NCBI GenBank assembly: GCA_964034945.1
Contig: OZ035964.1
Span: 811,001 to 875,000, forward strand
Direction of reading: 5' to 3'
From: Chrysopilus asiliformis
Taxonomy: Eukaryota > Arthropoda > Insecta > Diptera > Rhagionidae
Length of the DNA: 64,000 bases
The notes under the pieces: generated by a model
Database searches by the model: none
Seen by the model: only the letters and a program-made list of their open reading frames with translations
What the model was told of the DNA's origin: nothing
Shown: one piece after another, positions 34,030-45,415 of the stretch
How the letters are laid out: every line of letters begins with the position of its first letter
Numbering within the stretch: the first letter of the stretch is position 1
Translations under genes and position numbers: made by a program

Positions 34030-34750
34030 AAAAAAATTTTTAGCGGCCAGATCTAAGCAGGAAAAATACTTCTGAGTCCTTTTCTAAACGGGAAATATTT
34101 TTTTCGAATTTTTGGAGACTATTTCTGAGTTGGAAAAATATTTCTGAGAACTTTTCTAACCGATAAATATTTTTTTCGAATTTTTAAAGGCCTCTTCTTA
34201 GTAGGAAAAATATTTCCGATACTTTTGCCAACCGACAAATATTTTTTTCGAATTTTTAAAGGCCTCTTCTTAGTAGGAAAAATATTTCCGATACCTTTTC
34301 CAACCGATAAATATTTTTTTCGAATTTTTAAAGGCCTCTTCTTAGTAGGAAAAATATTTCCGATACCTTTTCCAACCGATAAATATTTTTTTCGAATTTT
34401 TAAAGGCCTCTTCTTAGTAGGAAAAATATTTCTGTGACCTTTTCTATACGGGAAATATTTTTTTCGAATATTTAGAGGTTTGTTCTTAGTAGGAAAAATC
34501 TTTCCGAGAACACTTTTAAGCGGAAATTTTTTTTTCAACATCTTAGACGCTAGTTCTAAGCAGGAAAAATACTTCTGAGTCCTTTTCTATGCGGAAAAAC
34601 TTTTTTTTCGAATTTTTAGACGCTAGTTCTAAGTAGAAAAATATTTCCGAGGCATTTTCTAGACGGGAAATATTTTTTCTGAATTTCTAGAGACCGTCAC
34701 TGAACACGAAAAATATTTCTGAGAACTTCTCCAAGCAGAATTTTTTTTTT
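34030..34750 (+). repeat. 72-bp minisatellite array, best preserved
   Basis: Landmark 'aaaggcctcttcttagtagg' recurs at 34,186, 34,258, 34,330 and 34,402, exactly 72 bp apart. Flanking units are diverged. Because 72 is a multiple of three, the minus strand has a 140-codon repetitive frame, which I regard as non-coding. Confidence 0.9.
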
Positions 34751-36100
34751 TTAATTTTTAGTGGCTATAAAATACGTAACGCAAAGTTTCGGCCGTACCG
34801 AATTTTTATCCAGATGGAAAAAATCGGTTACCAGAATTAACTTTATCAGTATCAGAATTAATTTTCCCTCTGAAAGAAGGCCTCGGGATAAATTCTCGGG
34901 AGAGAATCAATTTTGATTAAGATTCAGTGGCAAAAAAGATAAGCGGAGGAAAATTTTATTAAAATGTGGAAAATCCAGTGCAGGGTCTGGAAAATCCATT
35001 CGACGCAATTTTGAATTGCACCAAGATGTGGTTGTGATCTACACTATCCGAGATTCGTGGTCCGGTTAACCTCTATGGACGGTCAAAAAACGGATGGTTT
35101 GTGTCCATTCTTAATTTTGATCATTTGAGACGATCGACTGGCCGCCATCTGTTGTCCGGACAGCAGTAAAAAAAGAATCTTCTTCGCACTTCACGCTATT
35201 TCCATCTCACCTGATTCTGTTGCCCTACGAGATGAGTTTCTTTTCTCATTCAGCGGCAGTTAGAAATCCAGCATCATGGCCGGTCTTGATCACAATTTTC
35301 CATCGTTTTGATTGTTTTTCTACCTACATATATGGACGCTTCTTAAGTGCTGGCCGCAATGCCTGGGCACAGAAACCGGCGCAGGCACAGGTACCAATAG
35401 ATGCCATAAATTGATGTGTGTGTTTATTTCTAAGGTAAAAACGATCGACTTGTGGAAGAACTGAACTCAAGAGACGACCAACCAAACTGGTTTTTTTAAT
35501 GGTTTTCCTCATTTATTGCCGTCACCGCGTTCGTTTTCAAATCCTTCGATTTAAGTCGATTTTTATTAGCTTAACGTTCGACTATGGTCAAAAAATAAAG
35601 AAAAAGAAAATGAAGAGAAGAAAAATCCCCTCACTATCGCCACAAATGCACATACGTGTGTGAATATATAGAATAAAATCCAAATCTATAAATAAATTAA
35701 CGCTCAACTGCGCAATGCATTTTCCTTACATACACACGGGTGTACGAATATGTATTTGAAACACTATGCATAAAAGTGTGGGAGAGTTACTCCAAAGTAC
35801 AAAAGAAGAACTCCAGAAGAAATGTTTGGAGCAAGAAACGATTGAATTCTTTAAGATCTGCTGGATAAAATCATCCCAGAAGAACAAAAACTCAAACCGA
35901 AACAATTTGAATTTCCCTAGCGCAGTGCAGAGTTTTCCCACCTAATCGAGATAGAAATCATCGGTCGCACAGAGGAAAATTTCTATTTGAAAGTTTCGCC
36001 ATTTATGCATTATTCCGTTATCCTGGAAACAAAAAAACATCCCTGCCAAAAATATCAAGTCTTAGTTCATTTAAAACTAAACGGCAGCACTTGCGTCTAA
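34750..36100. other. Mixed intronic sequence
   Basis: 34,765-34,805 is a fragment of the hairpin MITE family ('ataaaatacgtaacgc'). 34,845-34,895 is a short 31-bp-family remnant. The rest is unclassified, without a gene. Confidence 0.4.
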
Positions 36101-36119
36101 ATTAAACTGCAATCCGGAA

Positions 36120-36810
36120 CCAAGAGGACATTTTCTGTCTGTCAGTCTGTCAATCTGTCTATCAGCCAGAGAGCTAGAGCAATAGAGCTAGAGCCATGAA
36201 ATTTTATAAGCATGTTTGGTCCTGGAATGGGACGATTTTACTAGAACTTCGTATCTCAAGCCGTTACCGAGATAAAACAAATGTTTTTGGAAGAGCGCGG
36301 AACAAACACGCGGAGCACCCGGAAGATACGGGGCAAAAAAAAACAAAAGAAAAACATAACAAAAGCTATAATTGCCAATCTGGCAATCATTGGAGACCCG
36401 TATGGTGATATTCGTATCAAAATTCGAACAGTTATACCAAAATTCCAATTTGAAGTCAAACTTTCCAATAAGATTTTTTAAAATTTATTCCAATCGGATT
36501 TTGATGTATGGAAGTTTTATGTAGAATCATATCCTAAATAACTTTTGTTCTTAGACTTTTTTGATAAGATGCACCGTTTTCGAGATATTCACAAAAACCG
36601 TTTTAGTTCGTATGGGGGGTACCCCCCCTAATGGTCCATTTTTGCCCATTAACGAACTTAGCCTCGCATTTTACGAAAAACGGATCTGCGCAAAATTTCA
36701 AGTCTCTAGCTCAATCCGTGCGCCCGCAATCCGCGCCACAGACAGACAGACGGACAGACAGACGGACAGACAGACGGACAGACGGACGGACATGCAGAAA
36801 TTAATTATTT
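36120..36810 (+). mobile_element. Composite repeat ending in a GACA/GACG tract
   Basis: Starts with 'ctgtctgtcagtctgtcaat', then 'agagctagagccatgaaatt'. 36,480-36,530 is the 'ttccaatcggattttgatgt' family (inverted). It ends in a (GACAGACG) tract at 36,739-36,791. Confidence 0.6.
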
Positions 36811-37259
36811 TTATCATTCTAAACACACTGGTGTAATTCATTTTTATGTGTGATGACGGGATCTTGGCGTTACAAACGGTAAGGCAAAGTTAATATACCC
36901 TTTGGTTTCACCATACGGGTATAACAACCGGGCAAGAATAACAAAGTTAGAAGCTGGTCGGTATGTCCAGTAAAGTGAAAGGTCGATCGATCGGCTGCCA
37001 TGACCACGCCATCCGACAAGGGATCGGTAAGCGACCGCTGCGACTGAGAGATCATTAAATGGGCGTCAACTTGACCCGAAAAAATAACTATGAAAAAACA
37101 ACAACAACAACAACGACAACACGAAAATGATTACATTTTGAGGTACATGAAAATATGATCGGATTTATACTAAACAGCAAAAAAAATTAAATTTCGATAC
37201 ACACAATCCACATATCCTTAAATTTTGACGATTTCAGCTGGTTTTCTGTGCGGATTTTT

Positions 37260-37346
37260 CCCAAGTAGCACAAAATGTCGTAAAGTAGTCGTCGCGACCA
37301 TAGAATCAAGTCGCAATTGCTATTTTATGATCTTCTGCGCTTCTTA
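37260..37346. mobile_element. Hairpin MITE, second copy of the 5,795 family
   Basis: 'cccaagtagcacaaaatgtc' and 'gtaaagtagtcgtcgcgacc' match 5,795-5,840; the second arm is degraded. Confidence 0.65.
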
Positions 37347-37554
37347 GATGATCTCTGAGCTATTATATTAAAATTCAGAGAATCGGAAATCATCTTTCGT
37401 GCGGAAAATCCAAAACAAAATGGGGAAAATCGTGAAAAATTTCGATCAAAATTGAGAAAATCGTATCTAATTTTCTTGTGAATTATGAAGTTCTTGTAAA
37501 TTATACCATAGGCAAAATTTTTAGCAATGAACACCAGTGTTGGAAATTATTTAA

Positions 37555-37880
37555 TGAGGTGCGCCGCAGGTGAACTTTTTCAAAAGAAAAATATGCTAGT
37601 GTCAGTAATTTTTGAGGAAACTGGGCCGCAGGAAAATCTTTTTTTTAAAGAAAGACTCGCTAGTGTCAGTAACTTTTGTGAAAATCTCAGTTTTTCTCTA
37701 GTTTCGAATTTTTCACATTTTTATGAAAATATCTCGATAACGGTAAAAGATGGCCAATAACGGTAAATGACAAAATTACAAGGAATATTATTCTCTTCGA
37801 GTCTTACATCTAACCACCGAAAACCCGTTAGTTTTCGAGATAATTGCAATAAAATTAATTGAGTTTAAATACTTCCGTTT
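37555..37880 (+). repeat. 'gcgccgcaggtgaa' units followed by the 'cgataacggtaaaag' family
   Basis: Two 'gccgcagg(t)gaa' units about 65 bp apart, then 'aatatctcgataacggtaaa'. Confidence 0.6.
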
Positions 37881-38489
37881 TACGTTGAATTTTCGTTTGT
37901 ATGTGTATGTGTGTTTTTGTATTTCTAAATTATCTAATAGCACGCTATTAAGTTAAGAAGTTGCGGTAAATTGTGGATGGATTGACCTGGACAAATTGTT
38001 TGAGTAAACAATTAAAAAAAAAAAAAACAAAACAGCACAAATTTATCAGAAAGACTAAAGTTTGCTGTGAAGCGCTTTTCATTTTCTACCCCCTGTTTTT
38101 ATTTACTTTTTTTGTGCCGCAGGAACAAATAGAAACGCAGCCAAAAATCAACACGAGTGTCGCGAAAATGGCAACGAAAATAAATAGCGTTTCCATTTAT
38201 TGTTGAAATACTGGCAATATAGTGGTTGTTGGGGACAGTTGGTTAGGTGGCACAAGAGAGGGTGGAAATTTTTTTTTGATTGTGGGATTTAAGAGAAAAA
38301 CAGAAACATTGGATACACAAAAGGCCATACAAAACACGAGCTTAAGTGGGAAATTTCTATTGTTCGAATATTTATTTTCCATATTTTTTATTTATTTTAC
38401 TTTTTATTTCGTTTTGCAGTTTTTGGCAAAATATCCTCGCTAAATAAAAACCAATAAAAACGCCGAAATTTTTACCTACTGAAAATCAC

Positions 38490-39850
38490 TTGTGGTTTTT
38501 TTTTTCTTTATTTCTTTAGTAAGAAGTTCAATCGCATGCGGAATTTCCTTTTCCCCCTATATTTACGAATTGGTCATTGCTGAAAAACCTTTCTCGCATT
38601 TGATGTTTGTGTCAAAATTTAGGGAAAGGGAGAAATGAGGAAAAGGGGGAAATGGGTTCGAGAGACGGATAGAAGGAAACTAACAGAGTGATAGACTGAC
38701 GTATAAGAAAGTGAAAATACCTTTTCTTTCCGCGGTTGGGTGATATTTTAAATGGAGAGAGGATGAGATTTTCCATTGTACATAGGGTTGTTACAACATA
38801 TATTTAAAAACTGCGACTCGTGGGCGAAAAACCCGCGGACATAACGATCAAAAGCCCGGACACTTTCAAAAACCCTCCCCGAATGGCCTTTAAAAAAGTG
38901 GTCGGTACCCTGGTGGAGGGGCGCGGATGGCAACCCTAGCTGTACACCACGGCAATCTCAAGACATCGCATCTTGATCTTCAGATGCACGGCGCTACTGG
39001 TCGTGACGAGCTTTAGTTATTCTTAAGGTACGAACCGATCGATTAGGTGCTATACTGGCGGCCACCGCGGATATCCATAAGAAATTTTTATTATTTTTTC
39101 GACATTTTCGTGAACCGAAAAAGGTCTGAAAAGGTGATCGCAGCAGCCGCAATCTATCGTTTTTTTCTGCCGTGTTGTTAGGTAAAGTTTTTTTTTTCTT
39201 TTTAGTCAACGGACGGTAACAATACTTTCGAGGTCAAAGTGTACACCGATCGATCAATCAAAGCTTGTATTATTATAACTATTTTTTTCTGTTAAAAGAG
39301 GTTTTGTTTTTTCCCCCTGCACTGGAGTTTGCTTATTATTTTTACTTGTCTTCGGTGTGTACATTTGCGGGCATTTTGTGGTCCAAAATTTGGTGCGATG
39401 TTTGGAAAAATTAGAAAATTAGACATCAAATGTCGAGACGAAAAAATGGTTGGGGGGCGCCAGAAATTGGTGTTCGCTCCTCACAAAATGAGATGAAATT
39501 TCGTCGTGAGATTAATTAGAGCTGAACAATTTTTCATTTTTTCAATAGACAACAACACTCCGCCTTACTTACTCCCTCCGCCTGTCCTTCACACAAATCA
39601 AACAACTTGAGATGAGAAAAACTTCAAAATTTTGGGAATGGAAGGTAAGGAAATTGAACAAATTTCAATCGAAGAAAAAATTAAAGAAATTCTTAAATTG
39701 ATCGAATATCAAGCTGAATTCGTGAATGAAATGTCGATTACAAAAGAATAGCGTCTCGGTCAGCACGTTTCTTTTCTTTTTGGGAGGGGGCGGTAAATTT
39801 CGGAATCACATAAAATTGTTGTTGGAAATCACAAATTTTTGCATTAGGCA
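38490..39850. other. Unclassified, partly GC-richer intronic block
   Basis: Contains a GC-richer patch at 38,870-39,090. No gene or family recognised. Confidence 0.35.
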
Positions 39851-39863
39851 GCCTAATTATCTA

Positions 39864-39965
39864 CACTCAGAAAAATGGAGTAAAAGTCTTAGACTTGCGT
39901 GTGGCGTAGTTGGCTTCCTGCAAGAAAATTTAGCCTGTGCTAAGCGTAATTTTTTTTGGAAAGTC
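39864..39965 (+). mobile_element. Partial MITE with 'cactcagaaaaat' end
   Basis: Matches the right-hand half (inverted) of 49,331-49,627, including 'tagttggcttcctgcaagaa'. Confidence 0.65.
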
Positions 39966-40139
39966 ATGGTTGTTTAAATAAATTGAAAAAAGTGCGTTTT
40001 CGGTGATATTTTGAGAGATTCAGAGGTTTGCTGTGTCAAATTCGGACCTTACGAAAAACAAAATCTAGAAATACGATCCTCTGGCAACAGTTATGTCAAT
40101 TTGAGGTGTATTTGATCTTGGTATTCAAAAACCTTTGTC

Positions 40140-40305
40140 TGCGACGCATTTTTTTTTAAATAATTTCTGCTTATAGCGTATTTTTTGAACAATATATGCC
40201 TGCGGCGCGATAATCTCTACCTACAGCGTATTTTTTGAACAAAATATGACCGCGGCGCGAATTTTTTGAAATGTTTTCTCCCTCATAGGCTAGTTGCCAG
40301 CTGCT
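40140..40305 (+). repeat. Tandem 'agcgtattttttgaacaa' units
   Basis: Three to four units of about 60 bp with 'tgcggcgcga' junctions. Related units lie at 7,580, 37,555, 43,130 and 62,950. Confidence 0.65.
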
Positions 40306-40392
40306 AGTCAACATTTAGAGTTTAATGTTCAGCTAAAAGAAGAAATTTACAAAAAAAAACTACAGGTAATGGTAAAAATTTTTTTTACTTAC

Positions 40393-41137
40393 ATGCTATT
40401 TGAGGTATTCCAGTGCATGTAAAATGTCTTGGCACAATTGGAAACAGTTGAGAGTAGTACTGTTTCGAGGCAAACTAACATAACAATGGTTAGACAAGAT
40501 GTCGCTTTAAATCCCGGTAATAAACCGCTACCACCATTTATCCGCGTACGATAATGATGCCGAATATAATGGCTCTCATTACCATTCGATTGATTATTAT
40601 GATGGCTGCTGCTATGCTGTGGCTGCTGTTTATTAATGAAATTATGCTGCCTGATGTTATGACGTTGGTAGATTTCTTCACGTTGGTGGTGGGGATTCAA
40701 TGGATTATTATTTTTTTGTGGCTGATTTTTATCTAATAATATCTGTTGCTGCTGGCAATCGCCACTGATATTATTTTGATTTTTAACTATAAATGGCGCT
40801 GCTGCTGTCGTTGCAATTGTCGACGATGACATTTCGATTTGTTGTGATGACGCTGCTGTCGACGGCGGCGCCACTGCCACCGCCGCCACATTCGAATTTG
40901 TTTCATCATTTGGTGTTGCCAATGACGATACGACGCTGGTAGCACTTGGTTTCGTTCTAGCCGTCTGATGGCGTGCCGTACGACGCTGATTGCTGTACGA
41001 ACCAAATTGAGGCGTCGAGCCAAACGTCATTTGTGCTGGGGTTAATTTCGTCGCCGCGACCGTCGTTGTTGTTGTTGTCGCTGACGCCACCGCTGGTGAA
41101 CACTGAGTTATGCGAATGCCGTCAGACATGATTTTTT
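40393..41137 (-). CDS. Ephrin: Ephrin exon with long polar N terminus, hydrophobic segment and ectodomain start
   Basis: From the Met at 41,129 this exon encodes residues 1-245 of the shorter model. Residues 1-209 are low complexity: Thr/Ala-rich, then Gln/Asn/His-rich. Residues 210-231 are hydrophobic (CLTIVMLVCLETVLLSTV) and could be a signal anchor or an internal signal peptide. Residues 232-245 (CAKTFYMHWNTSNS) are the start of the Eph-binding domain, with a possible N-glycosylation site NTS at 241-243. The donor GTAAGT follows at 40,392, splitting an Ile codon after AT. If the upstream exon is used, this exon begins at 41,137; otherwise 41,130-41,137 and upstream sequence is 5' UTR. The long N-terminal region before the ectodomain is unlike vertebrate ephrins but fits what is known of fly Ephrin. 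Confidence 0.9.
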
Positions 41138-41881
41138 CTGTTAAATATCTGGTTTTTTTTAAATTAAATTTTACTTTACTTAAATTGAAAAAAAAAACTT
41201 ATTTATTACTTTAGCATTGATTAATAGCACCGCCTGCGAATTAAGTTATTATTATAATTTATTAATGAGTATTTATTTCTTGCCATTTACTCCCCACTCT
41301 TTCACTTTTTTCTGATTTTTTTCGTCTTACAGGTTTTCATGGATTTGAATTTTATTTGATCCTGTCTTGTTTTTTTTTATTATTTATTTATTATTTTTAT
41401 ATTATTTTATAGATAGACAAGAATTATGAAATAATTGCTAGGTAACATCACCAAAAAATTATATATTTTTTTCTGTTCGTTTCACAATTTTCCGAATTCT
41501 TAATAAAAAATATCGTTTTTTTTATTAACCGAGAGGGGGCGAGGGGCAGATCTGTTATATAAATATTTTACTATTTCTCATCGAATTTGGGACAGAGTTT
41601 TTCAGTTTTTTTTTCTTTTTCTAATCACAACGGTTCCTCTTTCAAATCAATTCAGTTTGAACTAAAAGTCAATAAATAACGGAACGGATCCAATAATAAA
41701 AATCATTACGAAAATACCAGCCCGTAGCCGAAATACTCAACGAATTTTAGCGATTCGATATTGTAACGGGAAACCGTATCGCGGATTTCTTTGTTTTTTC
41801 GATTGGCAAGAAAATCCAAAATCCTTCAAAAGTCCCGTCAAAACTCTATTTTCGTCCCGTTTTAATGGTACTAACACATAC

Positions 41882-42146
41882 TTTTCTGATTACCACCAAT
41901 GATAGCGGCTTTCCGAATGGAATGAATCGGTTTTGAATCAGGCAACCCTTCGAATGTTAGCGATTTACGCAGGATTTTCGGTGCTGTCGATGATGCAATC
42001 ACGAACTGTTGGCAGACGACGTTAACAATAGCAACGGTGGCGAAAATCTGAACTAAATCGATAATGGCGCCAGCAGCAGCAGCCGAAATGGCATTAGGCA
42101 AATTGCACGAAAAACAATAAGTGCTGAGCGTTTTGCGTGACAACAT
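41882..42146 (-). CDS. Tentative first coding exon of Ephrin (N-terminal hydrophobic segment)
   Basis: This open frame starts at an ATG at 42,146 with an acceptable context (ACA before ATG) and an in-frame TGA nine bases upstream. It runs 88 codons to a good splice donor (GTATGT at 41,881-41,876), ending in phase 1. Residues about 27-52 form a hydrophobic stretch (AIIDLVQIFATVAIVNVV and on) that could be a signal peptide or signal anchor, followed by a basic, polar segment. An AG at 41,139-41,138, just before the Ephrin exon, receives this phase in frame and adds Lys-Lys-Ile before the next Met. That fit has a one-in-three chance of being luck, and the acceptor's pyrimidine tract is poor. It could instead be the first exon of an unknown gene. 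I do not recognise the sequence itself. Confidence 0.5.
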
Positions 42147-42199
42147 TGTTTTTCACCGTTAGATTCTTGCCTATTTTGGCAAAAAAAAAACACAAATCA

Positions 42200-43860
42200 A
42201 AAAAAAATCACAATTAATTAAATCAAACAATATTTCCTCGTATTTTCACACATTTTTTTATCACTTTCGTAGTTGTTGTCGAAAATGACGCGTCTTCAAT
42301 TCTAAATTTACCGTTATATTCACTTAAATATTGTGTAGTTCGCTCAATATTACATTGCCAACATTGATACGTCGTTTCAATTTTTTCACTCGCCCGAAAC
42401 GGAACTACGCGAATTTCCCTCAATGTAAGCGAATTTTATTTGAATCAGCAACATTAGGCGAAATACCGTTCGCCATTGGACATTACGAATACTTTTTTTG
42501 TTTAAAATTAAAAAGCGCAGTAAACAGTCGTGATGAATCCATTTTCCAGGTGAATGCAGTGTTCAATGATCCTGGAAAGAAAGAAAAAAACGGGGGAGAC
42601 ATTAATTTTTAAGTTTATCAAGGAATCGCTATAAAAGCACGATTTTCAAATAAATAATTCTTAACCACTATTTCTCCAAAAGAAATTTCCTAGTTTCAAA
42701 ACTCTAGAGTCGTTTAAAAAAAGTCTGAACTTCGCCTCCACATCCCTTGTTTTACCGGATGTTTTTTTACGTAGCACGTTTAGGCGAGGGGGGTACCAAA
42801 AAATTGCAGTAAAAGGCGAGGGGGATTGATAGGCCAAAACTTCGGCTGGGCTTTGTTCCATATTTTCTTTCACCCTTTCATATATTTTCTTTCACCCTTT
42901 CATATATTTTCTTTCACCTTTGGCGCATTTTTCAACGGTTTTTCACAAGCGGACGCATGTATGTCAAAAGATGGGCCTGTCGGCCGCCGAGTGAAGCACA
43001 GTGTATATCACAACTGAGCACGCTCGATCTTCTCAATTAAAAGGGCGCAAACAATTAAGCTCATTTCCGCTTGCGACTGTGTAGATCTTAGTTTAAATCA
43101 TAGTGCCGCATCCTGTTTGGAAAATTTCCCCTGCGGCGCATATTTTTTTAGTCGTGTTTCCAGGCTTTTGTCCCAATCAAGTTTTAGAAAATATAAAATA
43201 TATTTTTAAATAGATGTTCCGTTCAATTCAGTTATTCACACTCCCCCTCCTCCCCCTTCCTCCATCCCATCCCGCTCATCTTATCCCGGATTTACCCAAA
43301 ATAAATATGGTCACCCTATATATGAGACTCCCCCACCCGTTGTTTCCGCAACAGAACCAGAAGTTGTTGCGGATAGAGAGGGGAATTAATTTTCTCACCA
43401 TTTCGAATCCATTTTGTGAGTGCGATTTATGCTCAATTTTTCAGTCATAGCTGTGTGCTTTTGTATATCCGGATTGATGTGTTTTTGGTGGTGTTCGTTG
43501 TGTATATATATATGTGTGTTTATTTTTCATGAGGTCGGCGGGGGGGTTGCTTTGTGTTCCCTTTTTTCCAATTCTTTAACGTATAAAAATTTCCAAAAAT
43601 ACTCTCTGCAAAAGCATAATTTTCTGGTAAAGATTACTGAATATTCCGTACTTTTAATCTTTAATTTTGGAAAAATTTCTTCAATCATTAGCGTGAAACG
43701 CCCGCACTCCCTGCCAATCAAGCCAATTGTTCGCTCGCCGTTGAAGCCAATGTTCCAGGAAAGAAGCCACAGCAAAATACTTTTTCCCAACTCCCTCTCA
43801 CGTGTTTAGCCAAGGATACAAGGATCATGTATACCATACCCAGGCTAGGCATTCTATCGT
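42200..43860. other. Upstream flank of Ephrin
   Basis: 42,765-42,850 resembles the G-rich half of the hairpin MITE family. 42,868-42,918 has three tandem copies of 'catatattttctttcaccc'. 43,130 has a 'tgcggcgcatattttttta' unit. No promoter motif was convincing. Confidence 0.4.
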
Positions 43861-43875
43861 CTCCCTTCTTCCTCC

Positions 43876-43892
43876 CCCCCCCCCCCCCCCCA
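43876..43892 (+). repeat. Poly-C tract
   Basis: Uninterrupted C run of about 17 bases, after 'tcccttcttcct'. Confidence 0.85.
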
Positions 43893-43894
43893 CC

Positions 43895-45020
43895 CATCAA
43901 CTTCTTTGCTAAATTTCGCTACTGGAAAAACACCATATTTTTCGCCCCTTTCTTAGACGTTTGATGCTTGCATTGAATTGTTGTTCCTGGGACACGAAAG
44001 ATCCTAGATTCAGTTGTCGAATGTGTTTATGCGTGTGTGTGTGTGCGTGTGGGACATCGTTATATCATTGTGACGCTGCGCCAGCGCAATACTTTCTCTG
44101 TATTCGCTCACACACACATACACGCAAAGAGGTAAATTGCTGGATTGGCGGTCGTCGTCGCTGTAACCGTTAGGCTGGCAGGTAGGCAGGCTGGGCAGAG
44201 GTCATGGTGGTTGGTCGGGTCAGTCTCGTGTCTTTTCGTCATCTTCGCTTATCTCTAGCTCTCATGATGGTTGCTCTTTACACAAACATCATCTGTCTCT
44301 GTCTATCTCTCGGTTATTTCTCTATCCTTATTTTAATAATCGTCCGAATATCCTTTTTGATTGTTTTGGCATCGCTAGAACTTTTACTATTTTGGGAAAA
44401 TCTCTAGTGTTACCATGGCCTCTGACGATTTTTAATATACGCAACGCACACACAACTATAGCCGCCTTCGTGTCCTTAAAATCTCCGACCGCCCAATCGG
44501 CAGATTTTCGTCCTGTTTTCCCGTGTCGTTCGCTTCTACGGTCGTTGCCGTTGCCGCCGTCGTTGTCATAGCAAATTCCGAATTACATATTTTTCCACTC
44601 ACGACTAGACCAAAAAAACAATAAGAAGAAGAAGAAAAAACGACTCATCACACTTTTAGTCAGGAATTTCTTATATATTAATGAAACGCATTTCCATACC
44701 ATACATGATCTATAAGGTTTAGATTTTGGGAATATTGAGAATAACAATGTTTTAATTATATTTTTTTTCTGTTTCCCGCAGTTGAAAATACCTGAAATTA
44801 GGATGAACCACACCACGTTTACAAGGTGAAAGCCCTAAAAATTCTATAACATGAATTTGTGTGTTTGTTTATTTGTATTGAGTAATAATGATTAAAAAAA
44901 TCCATAAACAAAACAATCACTGATTTATAAATAAAAAATCAAGGATTTTTAGATCAAGAGAAACTTTAATGTTTGCCTGTGTATTTTTCCTTCGTCATTT
45001 TTTCCTGCGTCTTGTCTGTC
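43895..45020. other. Upstream flank, mostly unique
   Basis: GT tract at 44,032-44,046 and CA tract at 44,109-44,117. More GC-rich at 44,130-44,580. No gene recognised. Confidence 0.35.
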
Positions 45021-45024
45021 CACC

Positions 45025-45415
45025 TGTCAGTCAGTCTGTCAGTCTGTCAGTCTGTCAGTCTGTCAGTCTGTCAGTCTGTCAGTCTGTCAGTCTGTCAGTC
45101 TGTCAGTCTGTCAGTCTGTCAGTCTGTCAGTCTGTCAGTCTGTCAGTCTGTCAGTCTGTCAGTCTGTCAGTCTGTCAGTCTGTCAGTCTGTCAGTCTGTC
45201 AGTCTGTCAGTCTGTCAGTCTGTCAGTCTGTCAGTCTGTCAGTCTGTCAGTCTGTCAGTCTGTCAGTCTGTCAGTCTGTCAGTCTGTCAGTCTGTCAGTC
45301 TGTCAGTCTGTCAGTCTGTCAGTCTGTCAGTCTGTCAGTCTGTCAGTCTGTCAGTCTGTCAGTCTGTCAGTCTGTCAGTCTGTCAGTCTGTCAGTCTGTC
45401 AGTCTGTCAGCCTGT
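45025..45415 (+). repeat. Pure 8-bp satellite (CAGTCTGT)n, about 48 copies
   Basis: Nearly perfect repetition of CAGTCTGT over 390 bp. It opens long frames because no phase contains a stop; these are not genes. Its right flank (from 45,416) is the 'ccgttaaccggaag' dispersed family. Confidence 0.95.

Larger units (their letters stand above)
16849..40392 (-). other. Giant Ephrin intron (23.5 kb)
   Basis: It runs from the GTAAGT donor at 40,392 to the AG acceptor at 16,849 and interrupts an Ile codon. It splits the N-terminal exon from the receptor-binding core. The content is mostly dispersed repeats listed separately, with interspersed unique, more GC-rich blocks (about 18.6-19.3, 26.1-27.0, 27.7-28.7, 29.9-31.1, 33.2-33.6 and 38.5-39.7 kb). 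Long first introns of developmental genes often hold enhancers; I can show only that these blocks are not obvious repeats. Confidence 0.85.
12509..42146 (-). other. Ephrin: Ephrin gene, coding span (five proposed exons)
   Basis: Membrane-bound ligand of Eph receptor tyrosine kinases, acting in axon guidance and cell-contact signalling. The exons join in frame at canonical GT/AG sites: phase 2 after the 40,393 exon, phase 1 after the 16,538 exon and phase 1 after the 15,597 exon. Starting at 41,129 this gives 712 residues. With the tentative upstream exon it gives 803. Introns are about 744 bp (tentative), 23,544 bp, 155 bp and 2,783 bp. The fly ephrin is known as a transmembrane ephrin with an unusual long N terminus, and the same is seen here. 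I saw no convincing promoter, so the transcript start is unknown. The gene assignment is firm from the ectodomain; the exact N terminus is not. Confidence 0.93.

Noticed and set aside
34119..34541. 140-codon Lys-rich repeat protein on the minus strand
   Set aside because: It is the translation of the 72-bp minisatellite; the unit length is a multiple of three, so the frame stays open.
36720..36800. GACA/GACG tract as a possible functional element
   Set aside because: It is the ordinary microsatellite tail of a dispersed repeat also seen at 7,340 and 11,170.
40787..41023. 78-codon Arg/Gln-rich frame on the minus strand
   Set aside because: Out-of-phase shadow of the Ephrin N-terminal exon.
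45025..45415. CRISPR-like regular repeat
   Set aside because: The repeat has no spacers, and the DNA is from an animal.
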